Part shown: one piece after another, positions 24,933-33,147 of the stretch
How the letters are laid out: every line of letters begins with the position of its first letter
Position numbering within the stretch: position 1 is the first letter of the stretch
Assembly (NCBI RefSeq): GCF_009827325.1
Contig: NZ_WTYC01000001.1
Coordinates: 186,001-250,000 of the forward strand
Direction: 5' to 3'
Length of the DNA: 64,000 nucleotides
DNA from: Qipengyuania vulgaris
GTDB taxonomy: Bacteria; Pseudomonadota; Alphaproteobacteria; Sphingomonadales; Sphingomonadaceae
Notes under the pieces: generated by a model
Database searches by the model: none
Told to the model about the DNA's origin: nothing
What the model saw: only the letters and a program-made list of their open reading frames with translations
Program-made: the position numbers and the translations under genes

Positions 24933-25311
24933 TGTTTCTCCACATACCGGTGCGAACTCTCCTTAATCCTTGGGTCTCGCCTTACAGAGATCACAATGTC
25001 TACCCCCAGGCGACCGACCACTAGATACTGAATCGGACCCGACTCCTGTGCAAGAGGGTCAATGAAGATTTAACGCGCCTTGGCTCCGTCTCTCAATGGA
25101 GTAATGCAAGGGAGTCTAGCGCAAACCCGCACAAATCCTGAGGTTGTTAGAATTCAAGACGAATAAAGCGAACGGGGAATAAATTCTTGCGGGCAAAAAC
25201 ATGGCTAGCCCGTTGCGAATCATTCGAATCACTTCGCGTAGAGAAGGTTGCAACCAATCCCTTAATGTATATGGTCTCTGTGGACCGAGTTAACTGGGTT
25301 GGGGGTATTTG

Positions 25312-25845
25312 ATGCGAACGGTAATTTTTGTGGCTTTGCTGGCCGCGTATTCATTTTCAGCGAATGCTGCTGAATATAGTCGTGACGATGGCGTATGTAG
25401 ATTGACGCAGGACGTGGGAGAAGGATTTGCGATGTCAGTATCGCAAGACCGAGCAGGGTATCAGAACGATATTTTAACTGTAGAGGTCACCCAGCCCGGA
25501 AAAACCCCCGATAATCTGCTGGGTAAGGATTTGGAAAAAACCTTTATCGGAGAAAGGGATGGGGCCTCTGCAACAGTATCGCCAAAATTCACGAAGAATG
25601 GCTATACATTTAGTTTGAGAGAGGCAGATTATCGCCGTATCTTTGAGAGAATACCTGATGAAGCTGGTGTTTCAGGCCGTTTACGGACTGCATTAGCAAC
25701 AAGAAGCAGTTTCATTTTAATAAAAAGACTAGATGGTAGTGTTTTAATCGGTGTAAACTTTCCTACCGCAGGACACGATTACACTTTGTTTAGAGATTGT
25801 AGGCTCTATCTTGGCGTAAGGCCGGAAGTTTTGGGCTCAGACTAA
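25312..25845 (+). CDS. Exported protein of unknown function
   Basis: 177 aa from ATG 25312 (the preceding in-frame TTG is less likely), with GGGGG eight bases upstream. A signal peptide is clear: MRTVIFVALLAAYSFSANA. The mature part has two cysteines (VCRLTQDVG and DCRLYLGVR) likely to form one disulfide, and beta-rich segments. No family recognised. Codon use is A/T-richer than in the core genome, consistent with transfer. It stands alone between two gene-free stretches. Confidence 0.65.
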   Translation: MRTVIFVALLAAYSFSANAAEYSRDDGVCRLTQDVGEGFAMSVSQDRAGYQNDILTVEVTQPGKTPDNLLGKDLEKTFIGERDGASATVSPKFTKNGYTFSLREADYRRIFERIPDEAGVSGRLRTALATRSSFILIKRLDGSVLIGVNFPTAGHDYTLFRDCRLYLGVRPEVLGSD

Positions 25846-26251
25846 CTTGAATCGCTAGAGACGGAACCGACGGTTTCTGCCATCCTTGCCGAGCAACGGT
25901 CCCGTTTTGAGCAGCCGTGGGTTATCGGCGCTTGCCCTATGTGAGTTCAGAAGTTCTTCGAGCAACTGACAGTCAAGAACCCCATGAACCGACTAATTCA
26001 GCACAAATACGGTTAGCAAAAAGATCTGTGAATATGCACCGCTCAATTTTGACTTAAGTTAACTAAATATACCTAAACATAATTGAACCTAAATAAGGCT
26101 ATGTAGAGTGTGAGGATGGTTTTTCCGAAACCTTTACTCTGGAAAGAATATTATGGGATGAACTGGTTCGCGGTAGGACTTCGCCTTTGCTACAGAGAAC
26201 CCCTTCCTTTAATCAGTCTTATTTAAACAGTATTTCCTTTATGGCGATTTA

Positions 26252-26337
26252 AGGCCCCTTCCGTGCGCTTTCTTCTACTGAGCTACCCAAGTAGCCAAAT
26301 GGGATAGAAACGCATTCCTGATGCATTCTAGGGGCCT
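26252..26337. other. Cloverleaf-like inverted repeat set in a 520-bp gene-free stretch
   Basis: Within 25846-26365, which has no convincing gene, an 8-bp perfect outer stem AGGCCCCT/AGGGGCCT (26252-26259 and 26330-26337) encloses two hairpins. One is GCTAC-CCAA-GTAGC (26282-26295), itself inside TTCTA/TAGAA; the other is GCAT-TCCTG-ATGC (26312-26324). It ends 28 bp after the MucR-type gene's stop, so on the minus strand it could be the 3' UTR or a separate small RNA. It is not a tRNA. Confidence 0.35.
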
Positions 26338-26365
26338 GTAGGCTAAATACAGAAAGCCATTGCCT

Positions 26366-26803
26366 CTACCCTTTGGCTTTGGCCTTCTTACCAGAACCTT
26401 TGCGGCCACGCTTCTGATTGGGGTCCGTGCCTAGGCCAATCTTCTTAGCAAGCTCACGCCTTGTCTCTGCATAGTCAGAAGCAACTAAGGGGTAATCACC
26501 AGAGAGACCGTAAGCTTCCCGATATTCCGCTGGGCTCATGTCGTGTTCGGTAGCTAGGTGGCGCTTAAGCATCTTCATCTTCTTGCCACATGCTAGGCAA
26601 ACCAGATGGTCTTTCTTGACGCTAGCTCTGACCGACACAACAGGTTCGAGAGCTTCGGACTCGGCTGACTGCTGTCCAAGTGATGCAAGAGCCTGATGAA
26701 TGTCGGTAACAAGCTTACCGACGCTTTCAGCACCAACCTTGTTATTAGCTACATATGCTGAGGTAATGTCAGCCGTAAGGACAATGAGGTCTTCGTTTTC
26801 CAT
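26366..26803 (-). CDS. MucR/Ros family transcriptional regulator
   Basis: 145 aa from ATG 26803, preceded by AGGAGAG. The C-terminal half is the Ros/MucR zinc-finger domain: VCLACGKKMKMLKRHLATEH (C-x2-C ... H-x4-H) followed by DMSPAEYREAYGL and ending in a basic tail (KRGRKGSGKKAKAKG). Such proteins silence A/T-rich and horizontally acquired genes, and control plasmid or virulence genes in alphaproteobacteria. Here it probably controls island genes. Placed next to the AT-rich 126-aa gene, the likely target. Confidence 0.85.
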   Translation of the reverse strand: MENEDLIVLTADITSAYVANNKVGAESVGKLVTDIHQALASLGQQSAESEALEPVVSVRASVKKDHLVCLACGKKMKMLKRHLATEHDMSPAEYREAYGLSGDYPLVASDYAETRRELAKKIGLGTDPNQKRGRKGSGKKAKAKG

Positions 26804-26853
26804 TTGCTCTCCTATTGAAGGCAGCAATAACGTAAATCGCGAGCATGTCTATC

Positions 26854-27234
26854 TTATCTAAAGGATTTCACTAAGCCCTTCCATTCATATGAGAAAAATT
26901 TCTCTTCAATCTCCGCAGAAGAATTAGCGAAATGTTCTAAAATAATGTCCACAGAAGGATTCTTTTTTACTTCTTCTATTGATACATCTATAAATCTATC
27001 CGCATCCCACCCATCCGGAATGGATAGACTTATCCTTAAATGGGTGCTCTCCAGAAAATCCATTATTTCATAATATGAATTAAGTTTATTGTTGTATGAT
27101 GTTTTCTCATTTATCTTTACTATCGTGTATTTTATAAATCTTCTATAATTTCCATCATAAAAACCGGTGTGAAGTTTTTTGTTATATATGAAAGCGTCTT
27201 TTAATGTAACAGATATTAATATTTTTTTATTCAT
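26854..27234 (-). CDS. AT-rich gene of unknown function
   Basis: 126 aa, Lys/Ile/Asn/Tyr-rich (MNKKILISVTLKDAFIYNKK), with codon use quite unlike the rest of the window, so it came from an A/T-rich source. A short N-terminal strand and a central DGNYRRFIKYTIVKINEKT are visible; no signal peptide or membrane helix. It lies between integrase and MucR-type regulator on the same strand. A coding role is likely from the length in A/T-rich sequence, but function cannot be given. Confidence 0.55.
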   Translation of the reverse strand: MNKKILISVTLKDAFIYNKKLHTGFYDGNYRRFIKYTIVKINEKTSYNNKLNSYYEIMDFLESTHLRISLSIPDGWDADRFIDVSIEEVKKNPSVDIILEHFANSSAEIEEKFFSYEWKGLVKSFR

Positions 27235-27342
27235 TTTAATCTTCTAATTTATTATGTTTTTCTCTTTGTTTGTTTTATTTAACTCTCAGCAAGTGTATTG
27301 ATTATACACCGAAGTGTTTATGTCGACAATCGATCTTAGTTT

Positions 27343-29085
27343 TTAATCTAGGCTGTTCATTACAAAATCCGGTGTCGTAATGTTTTCCAACATCTTATTG
27401 ATGCGTTTAACCGTTCCCTGTCGAACCTTTCCATAACCAGCAGTTACGGTCTTTTGATTGTGGCCTAGGGCCACTTCAATTTCATCGTCGAGGTAGCCAG
27501 CAGTTCGCAATGCATCGGCCATGGTATGCCGGAACGAATGCGCTCCAAGACCATCACTTCCGGCTTTGATGCCAATTCGTTCGAGATAATCGCGCCAGAA
27601 CCTTGAAGGCTTGGCTCCTATGTGGCCCCGCTCATTCACTTCAATTTCGGGAAAGAGTTGGCTCGTCCGCAAGCCTTTGGCGGCCTTAAGCTGTCTTTCG
27701 ACAAAGCTCAGGAAGCCTATCCGCTGCAACTCACTGTGAATTGGAACAACGCGGCTAAAACCAGACTTTGTGCACTGACCTGTCTTTTCATCGTGTCGAA
27801 TAAGCAGGAACGGTATGCCATCTTCAAATTGAACATCATTAATCCGCAGTTGAGCGATTTCTCCAATTCGTGCTCCGGTGAAAAAGCAAACAATCGGAAT
27901 CCAATATCGCCAATCGTCTGCTTTCTGGATTCCAGGTTCATGCTCTTTCCCGTTCCGTAAGAAGCCAGTGAATAGAGGCGACGAGAAGATTTGCCGAAGC
28001 TGTTCTGCCGTGAATGGGGGCCTCGGATTCTTTCCCTTGGCTACATCGAAGAACAAGCCATCGCAGGGATTGCGCTCTGCATAAGCGTTGGTGACGCACC
28101 ATCCCAAAAAGGGTGAAACGGTAGAAAGATATTTGTTTACGGTAACAGGGCTGATGCTTTTCGCACCGATGGCCTTCGCTTTGGCTGCAGCATCCTGCAT
28201 CGAAAGGCCTTCATAGGCTTTGGCTTTGCGATAGGTAGGGGGCAACGCTGCCAATGTGTCGCGCCAGTTCCGTATATCAATCGGCGTTATAGAACCTACG
28301 CTGCGTTTACCGCCAACAAAGCTGGCAAAGCTTTCGATGACCTTTCTGTCCTGCGCTACCCCGTCTTCGCGTTTTCGCCCTTCTGCCAGCCGATACGCTG
28401 CATAACGGTCGAAGAGTTCTAAGATGGTCTCGCCTTGCTCGGCAGACCTCTCCTTTGTTTCCAGACCGGACTTCACAACCAGACTTGTAGGCTCTGCTCC
28501 GAGGCTTCCCTCTCGCTTCGCAAGCTCTACCGAAATAACCTCGATAGCTGCTTCGGCAATCATCCCGACAAAGGAATGATAGCTTTCAGAGTCTTTCGGC
28601 AACTTCCAGTTGCGTCGCTGAATTTGCTTGTCAGCTAGCTCTAACCATATTGGCAAAGGTTCTGATGCTTTCGCCCTAAGGTAGTGGTCACGACTTGAAC
28701 GAAGGGTCTTTAGGTAGCCATCGTAGGCTACCTTCGTGTCTAACTTTTTATGCCTGACTAGCTGCTCAAGCTTCGGCTGAATGCGCAAATACGCAGTCTC
28801 TGTCGCCGCCAACATGAGTTCAAGATTGTCCGGCTGGTATGCAATTGCGCTAGGGTTGCCCTTTAAGCGCCCTTCCCATTCCGCATGTAGATCGGCCCTC
28901 ATCTTACCAGCCAGTAATGAGGCGTGGCGAATGTCTGATGTTTTCAGCGATACTTGGATAATCTTCCGTGTTTCGACGGATTGATACCGCTTAGGCACCC
29001 CGTAACGGAACCAGTAAATCTGCCCACGTAGCCACAGGTATTTTTGAAAAGTGGCAGGCTTCGCCCGCTTGCGTATTGTGCTCAT
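27343..29085 (-). CDS. Tyrosine recombinase (integrase) of island 1
   Basis: 580 aa from MSTIRKRAKPATFQKYLWLRG at 29085, with GAGG 7 bases before; an upstream in-frame start is possible. The N-terminal region (DUF6538-like, residues 1-60) and a middle SAM-like core-binding domain (about 220-320) precede the catalytic domain. Catalytic residues: Arg in FFTGARIGEIAQL, Lys/His region HDEKTGQ, His-x2-Arg in HSFRHTMADALR, His in ALGHNQKT and Tyr in TAGYGKV. It is placed directly inside attR, as usual, and should act on the 23-bp tRNA-Pro repeat. Confidence 0.93.
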   Translation of the reverse strand: MSTIRKRAKPATFQKYLWLRGQIYWFRYGVPKRYQSVETRKIIQVSLKTSDIRHASLLAGKMRADLHAEWEGRLKGNPSAIAYQPDNLELMLAATETAYLRIQPKLEQLVRHKKLDTKVAYDGYLKTLRSSRDHYLRAKASEPLPIWLELADKQIQRRNWKLPKDSESYHSFVGMIAEAAIEVISVELAKREGSLGAEPTSLVVKSGLETKERSAEQGETILELFDRYAAYRLAEGRKREDGVAQDRKVIESFASFVGGKRSVGSITPIDIRNWRDTLAALPPTYRKAKAYEGLSMQDAAAKAKAIGAKSISPVTVNKYLSTVSPFLGWCVTNAYAERNPCDGLFFDVAKGKNPRPPFTAEQLRQIFSSPLFTGFLRNGKEHEPGIQKADDWRYWIPIVCFFTGARIGEIAQLRINDVQFEDGIPFLLIRHDEKTGQCTKSGFSRVVPIHSELQRIGFLSFVERQLKAAKGLRTSQLFPEIEVNERGHIGAKPSRFWRDYLERIGIKAGSDGLGAHSFRHTMADALRTAGYLDDEIEVALGHNQKTVTAGYGKVRQGTVKRINKMLENITTPDFVMNSLD

Positions 29086-29221
29086 CCCCAAGCCTCTATG
29101 CACGAACACGGTGCGGGGAAATCGCTCCTATTTTTGAACTTAACAAGGCACCTACTGAGAAAACCATCTTGGCGAAATAATTCGGGGTTATCGATCAAGG
29201 CAGCCTCAAATGTAGGTGATC

Positions 29222-29241
29222 TTTCTACAATCCTTTATACA
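29222..29241. repeat. Paired TTTCTACA/TTTATACA repeats, candidate integrase arm site (right)
   Basis: TTTCTACA at 29222-29229 and TTTATACA at 29234-29241, same orientation and the same 12-bp spacing as the pair inside attL. Lies between the integrase start and attR. Confidence 0.45.
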
Positions 29242-29312
29242 TTCTCCTTGAAATAATCGAGTCCTATCAATATCTTATGACTATTCAGGCCTTTAGTGAA
29301 AGCCCGTTTTTC

Positions 29313-29335
29313 ATCCTCTCTCCCCGACCAATTTT
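29313..29335. repeat. attR of island 1
   Basis: Right copy of the 23-bp direct repeat that matches the tRNA-Pro 3' end. The chromosomal LMW phosphatase gene starts 51 bp beyond, so in the empty site the tRNA lay just upstream of that gene. Confidence 0.88.
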
Positions 29336-29386
29336 CTTTAATGCTATCGCTTCACATGCAGTCCGCACTGCTGTTACGCCGCGCGG

Positions 29387-29860
29387 ATGAGCACACCACG
29401 CGTCTTGTTCGTTTGTCTGGGCAACATCTGCCGTTCTCCGCTCGCCGAGGCGGCCTTTCGCCGCGCGGCCAAGAAAGCGGGACTAGAGGTACAGGTCGAT
29501 AGTGCGGGTACGGCCAACTATCATGTCGGCGAACCGCCCGATCCGCGCAGCATCGAGGAAGCGGGGCGGCACGGTATCGATATTTCGCCTTATCGCGGCC
29601 GGCAATTAAGCGCGCGCGATTTCCACGAATTCGATCACATCGTTGGAATGGACCGGTCGAACATGACCAATATCGCGCATGTCGATCCGGGCGACGGCAA
29701 GGCGAAAGTCACGATGATGCTCGACCTTCTGTCTGGTCACGAGGGGCGCGAGGTGGCCGATCCGTGGTATGGCGGCCAAGACAATTTCCGCGACACCTGG
29801 GACGATGTTTCGCGCGGTGCGGAGGCGCTGGTTGCGATCCTCAGCGATGGCCATTCCTGA
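29387..29860 (+). CDS. Low-molecular-weight protein-tyrosine-phosphatase family protein
   Basis: 157 aa. The P-loop CLGNICRS (Cys-x5-Arg-Ser) lies at the N-terminus and the general-acid Asp in DPWYGGQDN near residue 125, the full LMW-PTP set. In other bacteria it dephosphorylates BY-kinases of polysaccharide export or acts in stress; an arsenate-reductase homologue role is less likely from the DPW motif. The next gene's ATG overlaps its end by 14 bp, so the two form an operon. First core gene after island 1. Confidence 0.92.
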   Translation: MSTPRVLFVCLGNICRSPLAEAAFRRAAKKAGLEVQVDSAGTANYHVGEPPDPRSIEEAGRHGIDISPYRGRQLSARDFHEFDHIVGMDRSNMTNIAHVDPGDGKAKVTMMLDLLSGHEGREVADPWYGGQDNFRDTWDDVSRGAEALVAILSDGHS

Positions 29861-30653
29861 AGCGATCATCGGGCGGCTGGCGGGCTCGCCGGTCGTCCGA
29901 CAGCAGCGTTTACCCGGGGGCGATATCTCGGGCGCAAGCGAGGTACGCCTTGCCGATGGTCGCGTCGTGGTGGCGAAGCATGGTCCTGTCGTCGATGTAG
30001 AATCGCGCATGCTAGAAATGTTGGCCCGCAGCGATGCTCCGGTTCCCGCAGTGCTTGGACAAGGAGATGACGTCCTTCTGATCGAGCGCCTTCCGTCAGG
30101 TGGATCATTGTCCGGTAAGGCCTGGTTGTCGCTGGCAGAGGCACTCCACGCGCTCCATGCACGACAAGGCGATGCCTACGGCTGGCAGGAGGATTATGCG
30201 CTGCGCCAGATTGCAGTCGAGAATGCGCCACTGGGCAATTGGCCACAGTTCTGGTCCGAACGACGCCTGTTATGTCACGTGCCGCACATACCGGTTCAGC
30301 TCGGCCAGCGGATCGAGCAGTTGGCGATGAAAATGCATGAGCTGTTGCATGCTAAGCCAGCACCATGCCTGCTTCACGGAGACCTGTGGGGCGGCAATGT
30401 GCTTGTGTACGAAGATCAGGTCAGCGGCTTGATCGATCCATGCGCCTATTTTGGCGACCGCGAGGTCGATGCGGCAAGTCTGACCGTGTTCGATGACCCG
30501 CCAGGATACTTTTTTGAAGCGCTCGGCTTCGATGAAGGCTGGCGCAACCGGCAGCCTGTCTATCGCCTCTGGATGTGGCTGGTGCATGTGCGGTTGTTCG
30601 GGAGCAGCTATGTTTCCGCCGTCGAGCGGGAACTGGATGCTCTGGGATTCTAG
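29847..30653 (+). CDS. Fructosamine kinase family protein
   Basis: 268 aa from ATG 29847, overlapping the phosphatase gene. Protein-kinase-like fold: the LPGGDISGASEVRLADG and VVVAKHGP nucleotide and Lys region at the start, HGDLWGGNVLV (catalytic loop) and DPCAYFGDREVDAA (metal-binding). Family members phosphorylate fructosamines on glycated proteins and start deglycation. Convergent with recG; their stop codons overlap by 4 bp (CTAG). Confidence 0.85.
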   Translation: MAIPEAIIGRLAGSPVVRQQRLPGGDISGASEVRLADGRVVVAKHGPVVDVESRMLEMLARSDAPVPAVLGQGDDVLLIERLPSGGSLSGKAWLSLAEALHALHARQGDAYGWQEDYALRQIAVENAPLGNWPQFWSERRLLCHVPHIPVQLGQRIEQLAMKMHELLHAKPAPCLLHGDLWGGNVLVYEDQVSGLIDPCAYFGDREVDAASLTVFDDPPGYFFEALGFDEGWRNRQPVYRLWMWLVHVRLFGSSYVSAVERELDALGF

Positions 30654-32713
30654 CCGCCGCGCAGTGTCTTAACCCCGAAATCGCGTTCAAACAGATAAAG
30701 CAATACGCGGGCAGCCTCGCCTCGCTTTCCTTCCAGTCCTCCGTCACGCTCCATCAGCAGGCGGGCATCGTCATGCGCCTTGGGTAGCAGCTCGGTGATC
30801 TGTTCGAAGCTGGCGACGGTGAACGGCGTGTCGCCCGACTGACGGGTACCCAGCAGTTCGCCCCCGCCGCGCAGCCGCAAGTCCTCTTCGGCAAGCAGGA
30901 AACCGTCTTGCGTCTCACGCATCAGCGCAAGCCGCTTCTGCGCGGTCTCGGAAAGCGTTTCTCCATGAAGCAGGACGCAAAAGCTTTTCGCACTTCCCCG
31001 CCCCACGCGGCCGCGGAGCTGATGCAGCTGGGCGAGGCCGAAACGCTCGGCCTGTTCGATAACCATCAGCGTGGCGTTGGGCACGTCCACCCCGACTTCG
31101 ATCACGGTGGTAGCGACCAGCAAGCGCGCATCGCCGCGCGCAAAGCGTTCCATCGCGGCGTCCTTCAATTCCGGTGCTAGCTGGCCATGGACCATGACCA
31201 CGTCGTTTCCGAACCGCTCCTTCAATGCGGCGTAGCGCGCTTCGGCAGCGGCTATCTCCTCCGGACCGTCCACCTCGCGCACCATGGGGCACACCCAGAA
31301 GGCCTGCCGTCCCTCGGAGAATTGCGCAGCCAATCGCTCGACCAGCGCGGGGACCTTGTCCTGCCCCATAACCACCGTGTCGATCGCCTGCCTGCCGGGC
31401 GGTAGCTCGTCGAGCTTGCTGACATCGAGTTCGCCATATTGCGCCAGGGTCAGCGTGCGCGGAATCGGCGTGGCGGTCATCGCCAGGACATGCGGCGCGC
31501 GGCGGCCCTTGCTGGCCAGCATCAACCGCTGCCCGACCCCGAAGCGATGCTGCTCGTCGATCACGACCATTCCCAGATTGCGATAGGCGACCTTGTCCTG
31601 AAAAATCGCATGGGTGCCCACAACGATATCGATGCTTCCATCGAGCAGCCCCATCAGCGTTCCTTCTCGCCCCCGGCCCTTGTCGCGGCCGGTCAGCAGC
31701 GCCACCGCGGCACCTGTTGGTTCCGCCATGCGCCGCAAGCTTTCGTAGTGCTGGCGGGCGAGAATTTCGGTCGGCGCGAGCAGTGCGGCCTGCGCACCGG
31801 CTTCGACCGCAATCAGCATCGCCTCGAGCGCGACCACCGTCTTGCCCGCGCCTACATCACCTTGCAGCAGACGCAGCATCGGGGCTTCCTGCGCCATATC
31901 CCCCTCGATCTCGGCAATCGAGCGCTTCTGGGCGCCGGTAAGCGGAAACGGCAGGTCGAGTTTGCCGCGATAGCTGCCGTCACCCTTCAAGGACTGACCC
32001 TTGCGCTTGCGATTGTCGGCCCGCACCAACATCAGCGCGAGGCTGTTGGCCAGCAATTCGTCATAAGCCAGTCGGTCGCGTGCCGCCTTGTGCTCGCCCT
32101 TGTGGGCCAGATGCAGCGCTTCCTGCCATTGGGGCCAGGCGGATTTCTCAAACTGGGTTGGTTCGATCCATTCGGGTAACTCCGGCGCTTTCGCCAATGC
32201 CTGGTCGACCAGACCTGACACCCGCGGCTGGGTCAGTCCCTCGGACAATCTGTAGACGGGCTCACACAGACGCTGGAGCGTATCGCCTCCTTCCTCGACC
32301 ACGTGATCGGGGTGGACGATCTGGAGCATGTCCCCATAGCGTTCCAGTTTGCCCGCCACCCAGCGTGTCGCGCCCACGGGCAGCTGTTTTTTTGCGGTAA
32401 AGGAAGCCCGCCCGAAATAGGTCAGCGAGACCACGTTACCTAACGCGTCTTGGGCCATCACGCGGTAGGGCGCGCGCGGAGAGCGACCGCCGCGATGCTC
32501 TGTTACGGTCAGTTTGAGGACGATCTGTTCACCCTCGCCCGCTTCATCGACATTCCCGACCGCGCGGCGCGTCACGAAACGTTCGGGCAGGTGATAGGCG
32601 AGGTCCTTGATCCGCCTCAGCCCCAGCTTGCCGAGCGGCTTCTTCAGCTTTGGCCCTACGCCATCGAGCGTTTCGGTCTCGGCGAAAAGCGGGTTGAGGA
32701 CGTCGGGACGCAT
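30650..32713 (-). CDS. recG: ATP-dependent DNA helicase RecG
   Basis: 687 aa, normal length. N-terminal wedge/OB-fold domain (about 50-150, with RAPYRVMAQDALGNVVSL), then helicase domains: Walker A in LLQGDVGAGKTVVALEAM, DEQH box VVIDEQHRFGVGQ, TATPIPRT and motif VI QLRGRVGRGSAKSFCVL. It unwinds and reverses stalled replication forks and branches. Divergent from sdhE with 119 bp between starts. Confidence 0.96.
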   Translation of the reverse strand: MRPDVLNPLFAETETLDGVGPKLKKPLGKLGLRRIKDLAYHLPERFVTRRAVGNVDEAGEGEQIVLKLTVTEHRGGRSPRAPYRVMAQDALGNVVSLTYFGRASFTAKKQLPVGATRWVAGKLERYGDMLQIVHPDHVVEEGGDTLQRLCEPVYRLSEGLTQPRVSGLVDQALAKAPELPEWIEPTQFEKSAWPQWQEALHLAHKGEHKAARDRLAYDELLANSLALMLVRADNRKRKGQSLKGDGSYRGKLDLPFPLTGAQKRSIAEIEGDMAQEAPMLRLLQGDVGAGKTVVALEAMLIAVEAGAQAALLAPTEILARQHYESLRRMAEPTGAAVALLTGRDKGRGREGTLMGLLDGSIDIVVGTHAIFQDKVAYRNLGMVVIDEQHRFGVGQRLMLASKGRRAPHVLAMTATPIPRTLTLAQYGELDVSKLDELPPGRQAIDTVVMGQDKVPALVERLAAQFSEGRQAFWVCPMVREVDGPEEIAAAEARYAALKERFGNDVVMVHGQLAPELKDAAMERFARGDARLLVATTVIEVGVDVPNATLMVIEQAERFGLAQLHQLRGRVGRGSAKSFCVLLHGETLSETAQKRLALMRETQDGFLLAEEDLRLRGGGELLGTRQSGDTPFTVASFEQITELLPKAHDDARLLMERDGGLEGKRGEAARVLLYLFERDFGVKTLRGG

Positions 32714-32832
32714 GCGCCCTCTTAACCACCATCGCCATCGAAGCGGAAGCTGGGATCGTCTTCGGCAGGCACGCCGCTTGTGGATAGCCGTCCCACCTTG
32801 CGCTCGGAAGACGGGAGATATAGGCGCGCGCT

Positions 32833-33111
32833 ATGCCCGAAATGCTCACTACCGAAGGCCGCCTTGCCCGTTGCAAATTCCGCAGTTGGCATCGCGGCAC
32901 GCGCGAAGCCGATTACATGATCGGCGGCTTCTTCGACCGCTACCACGCTGAGTGGGGGGAAGAGGAACTCGCCTGGTTCGAAGCGCTACTCGAGGAAGAC
33001 GATGTGGACATCATGGCCTGGGCTCTGAAAACGCAGCTCACGCCCCCACGCTTCCAAGGCACGCTGATCGAGAAGATGCAGAAGCTCGATTACGTCGACA
33101 TTCCGCGTTGA
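32833..33111 (+). CDS. sdhE: FAD assembly factor SdhE (succinate dehydrogenase assembly factor 2)
   Basis: 92 aa. The RGxxE-type motif HRGTREADYMIGGFF near residue 20-34 is needed for flavinylation of SdhA; the C-terminal helix LAWFEALLEEDDVDIMAWA fits the five-helix fold. It lies just upstream of mfd (36 bp) and is probably co-transcribed with it. The sdh operon itself is not in the window. Confidence 0.9.
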   Translation: MPEMLTTEGRLARCKFRSWHRGTREADYMIGGFFDRYHAEWGEEELAWFEALLEEDDVDIMAWALKTQLTPPRFQGTLIEKMQKLDYVDIPR

Positions 33112-33147
33112 CGGGAACGGCGGGGGCGCTACGGCGCTGACCCCGTG

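Larger units (their letters stand above)
21477..29335. mobile_element. Island 1: 7.9-kb integrative element in tRNA-Pro
   Basis: The element is bounded by a 23-bp direct repeat that overlaps the 3' end of tRNA-Pro (21477-21499 and 29313-29335). A tyrosine integrase lies 230 bp inside the right end and reads away from it. Inside, the sequence is more A/T-rich than the flanks, with long gaps and many alternative starts. Contents: unknown two-gene pair, serine recombinase, CoiA-like protein, exported protein, MucR-type regulator, AT-rich small gene, integrase. No replication, conjugation or phage structure genes are seen, so it probably excises but needs help to move. Confidence 0.88.

Noticed and set aside
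26275..26300. A tRNA D-arm-like string on the minus strand (GGGTAGCTCAGTAGA)
   Set aside because: No acceptor, anticodon or T-arm at the right spacing; it is part of the hairpin set at 26252-26337.
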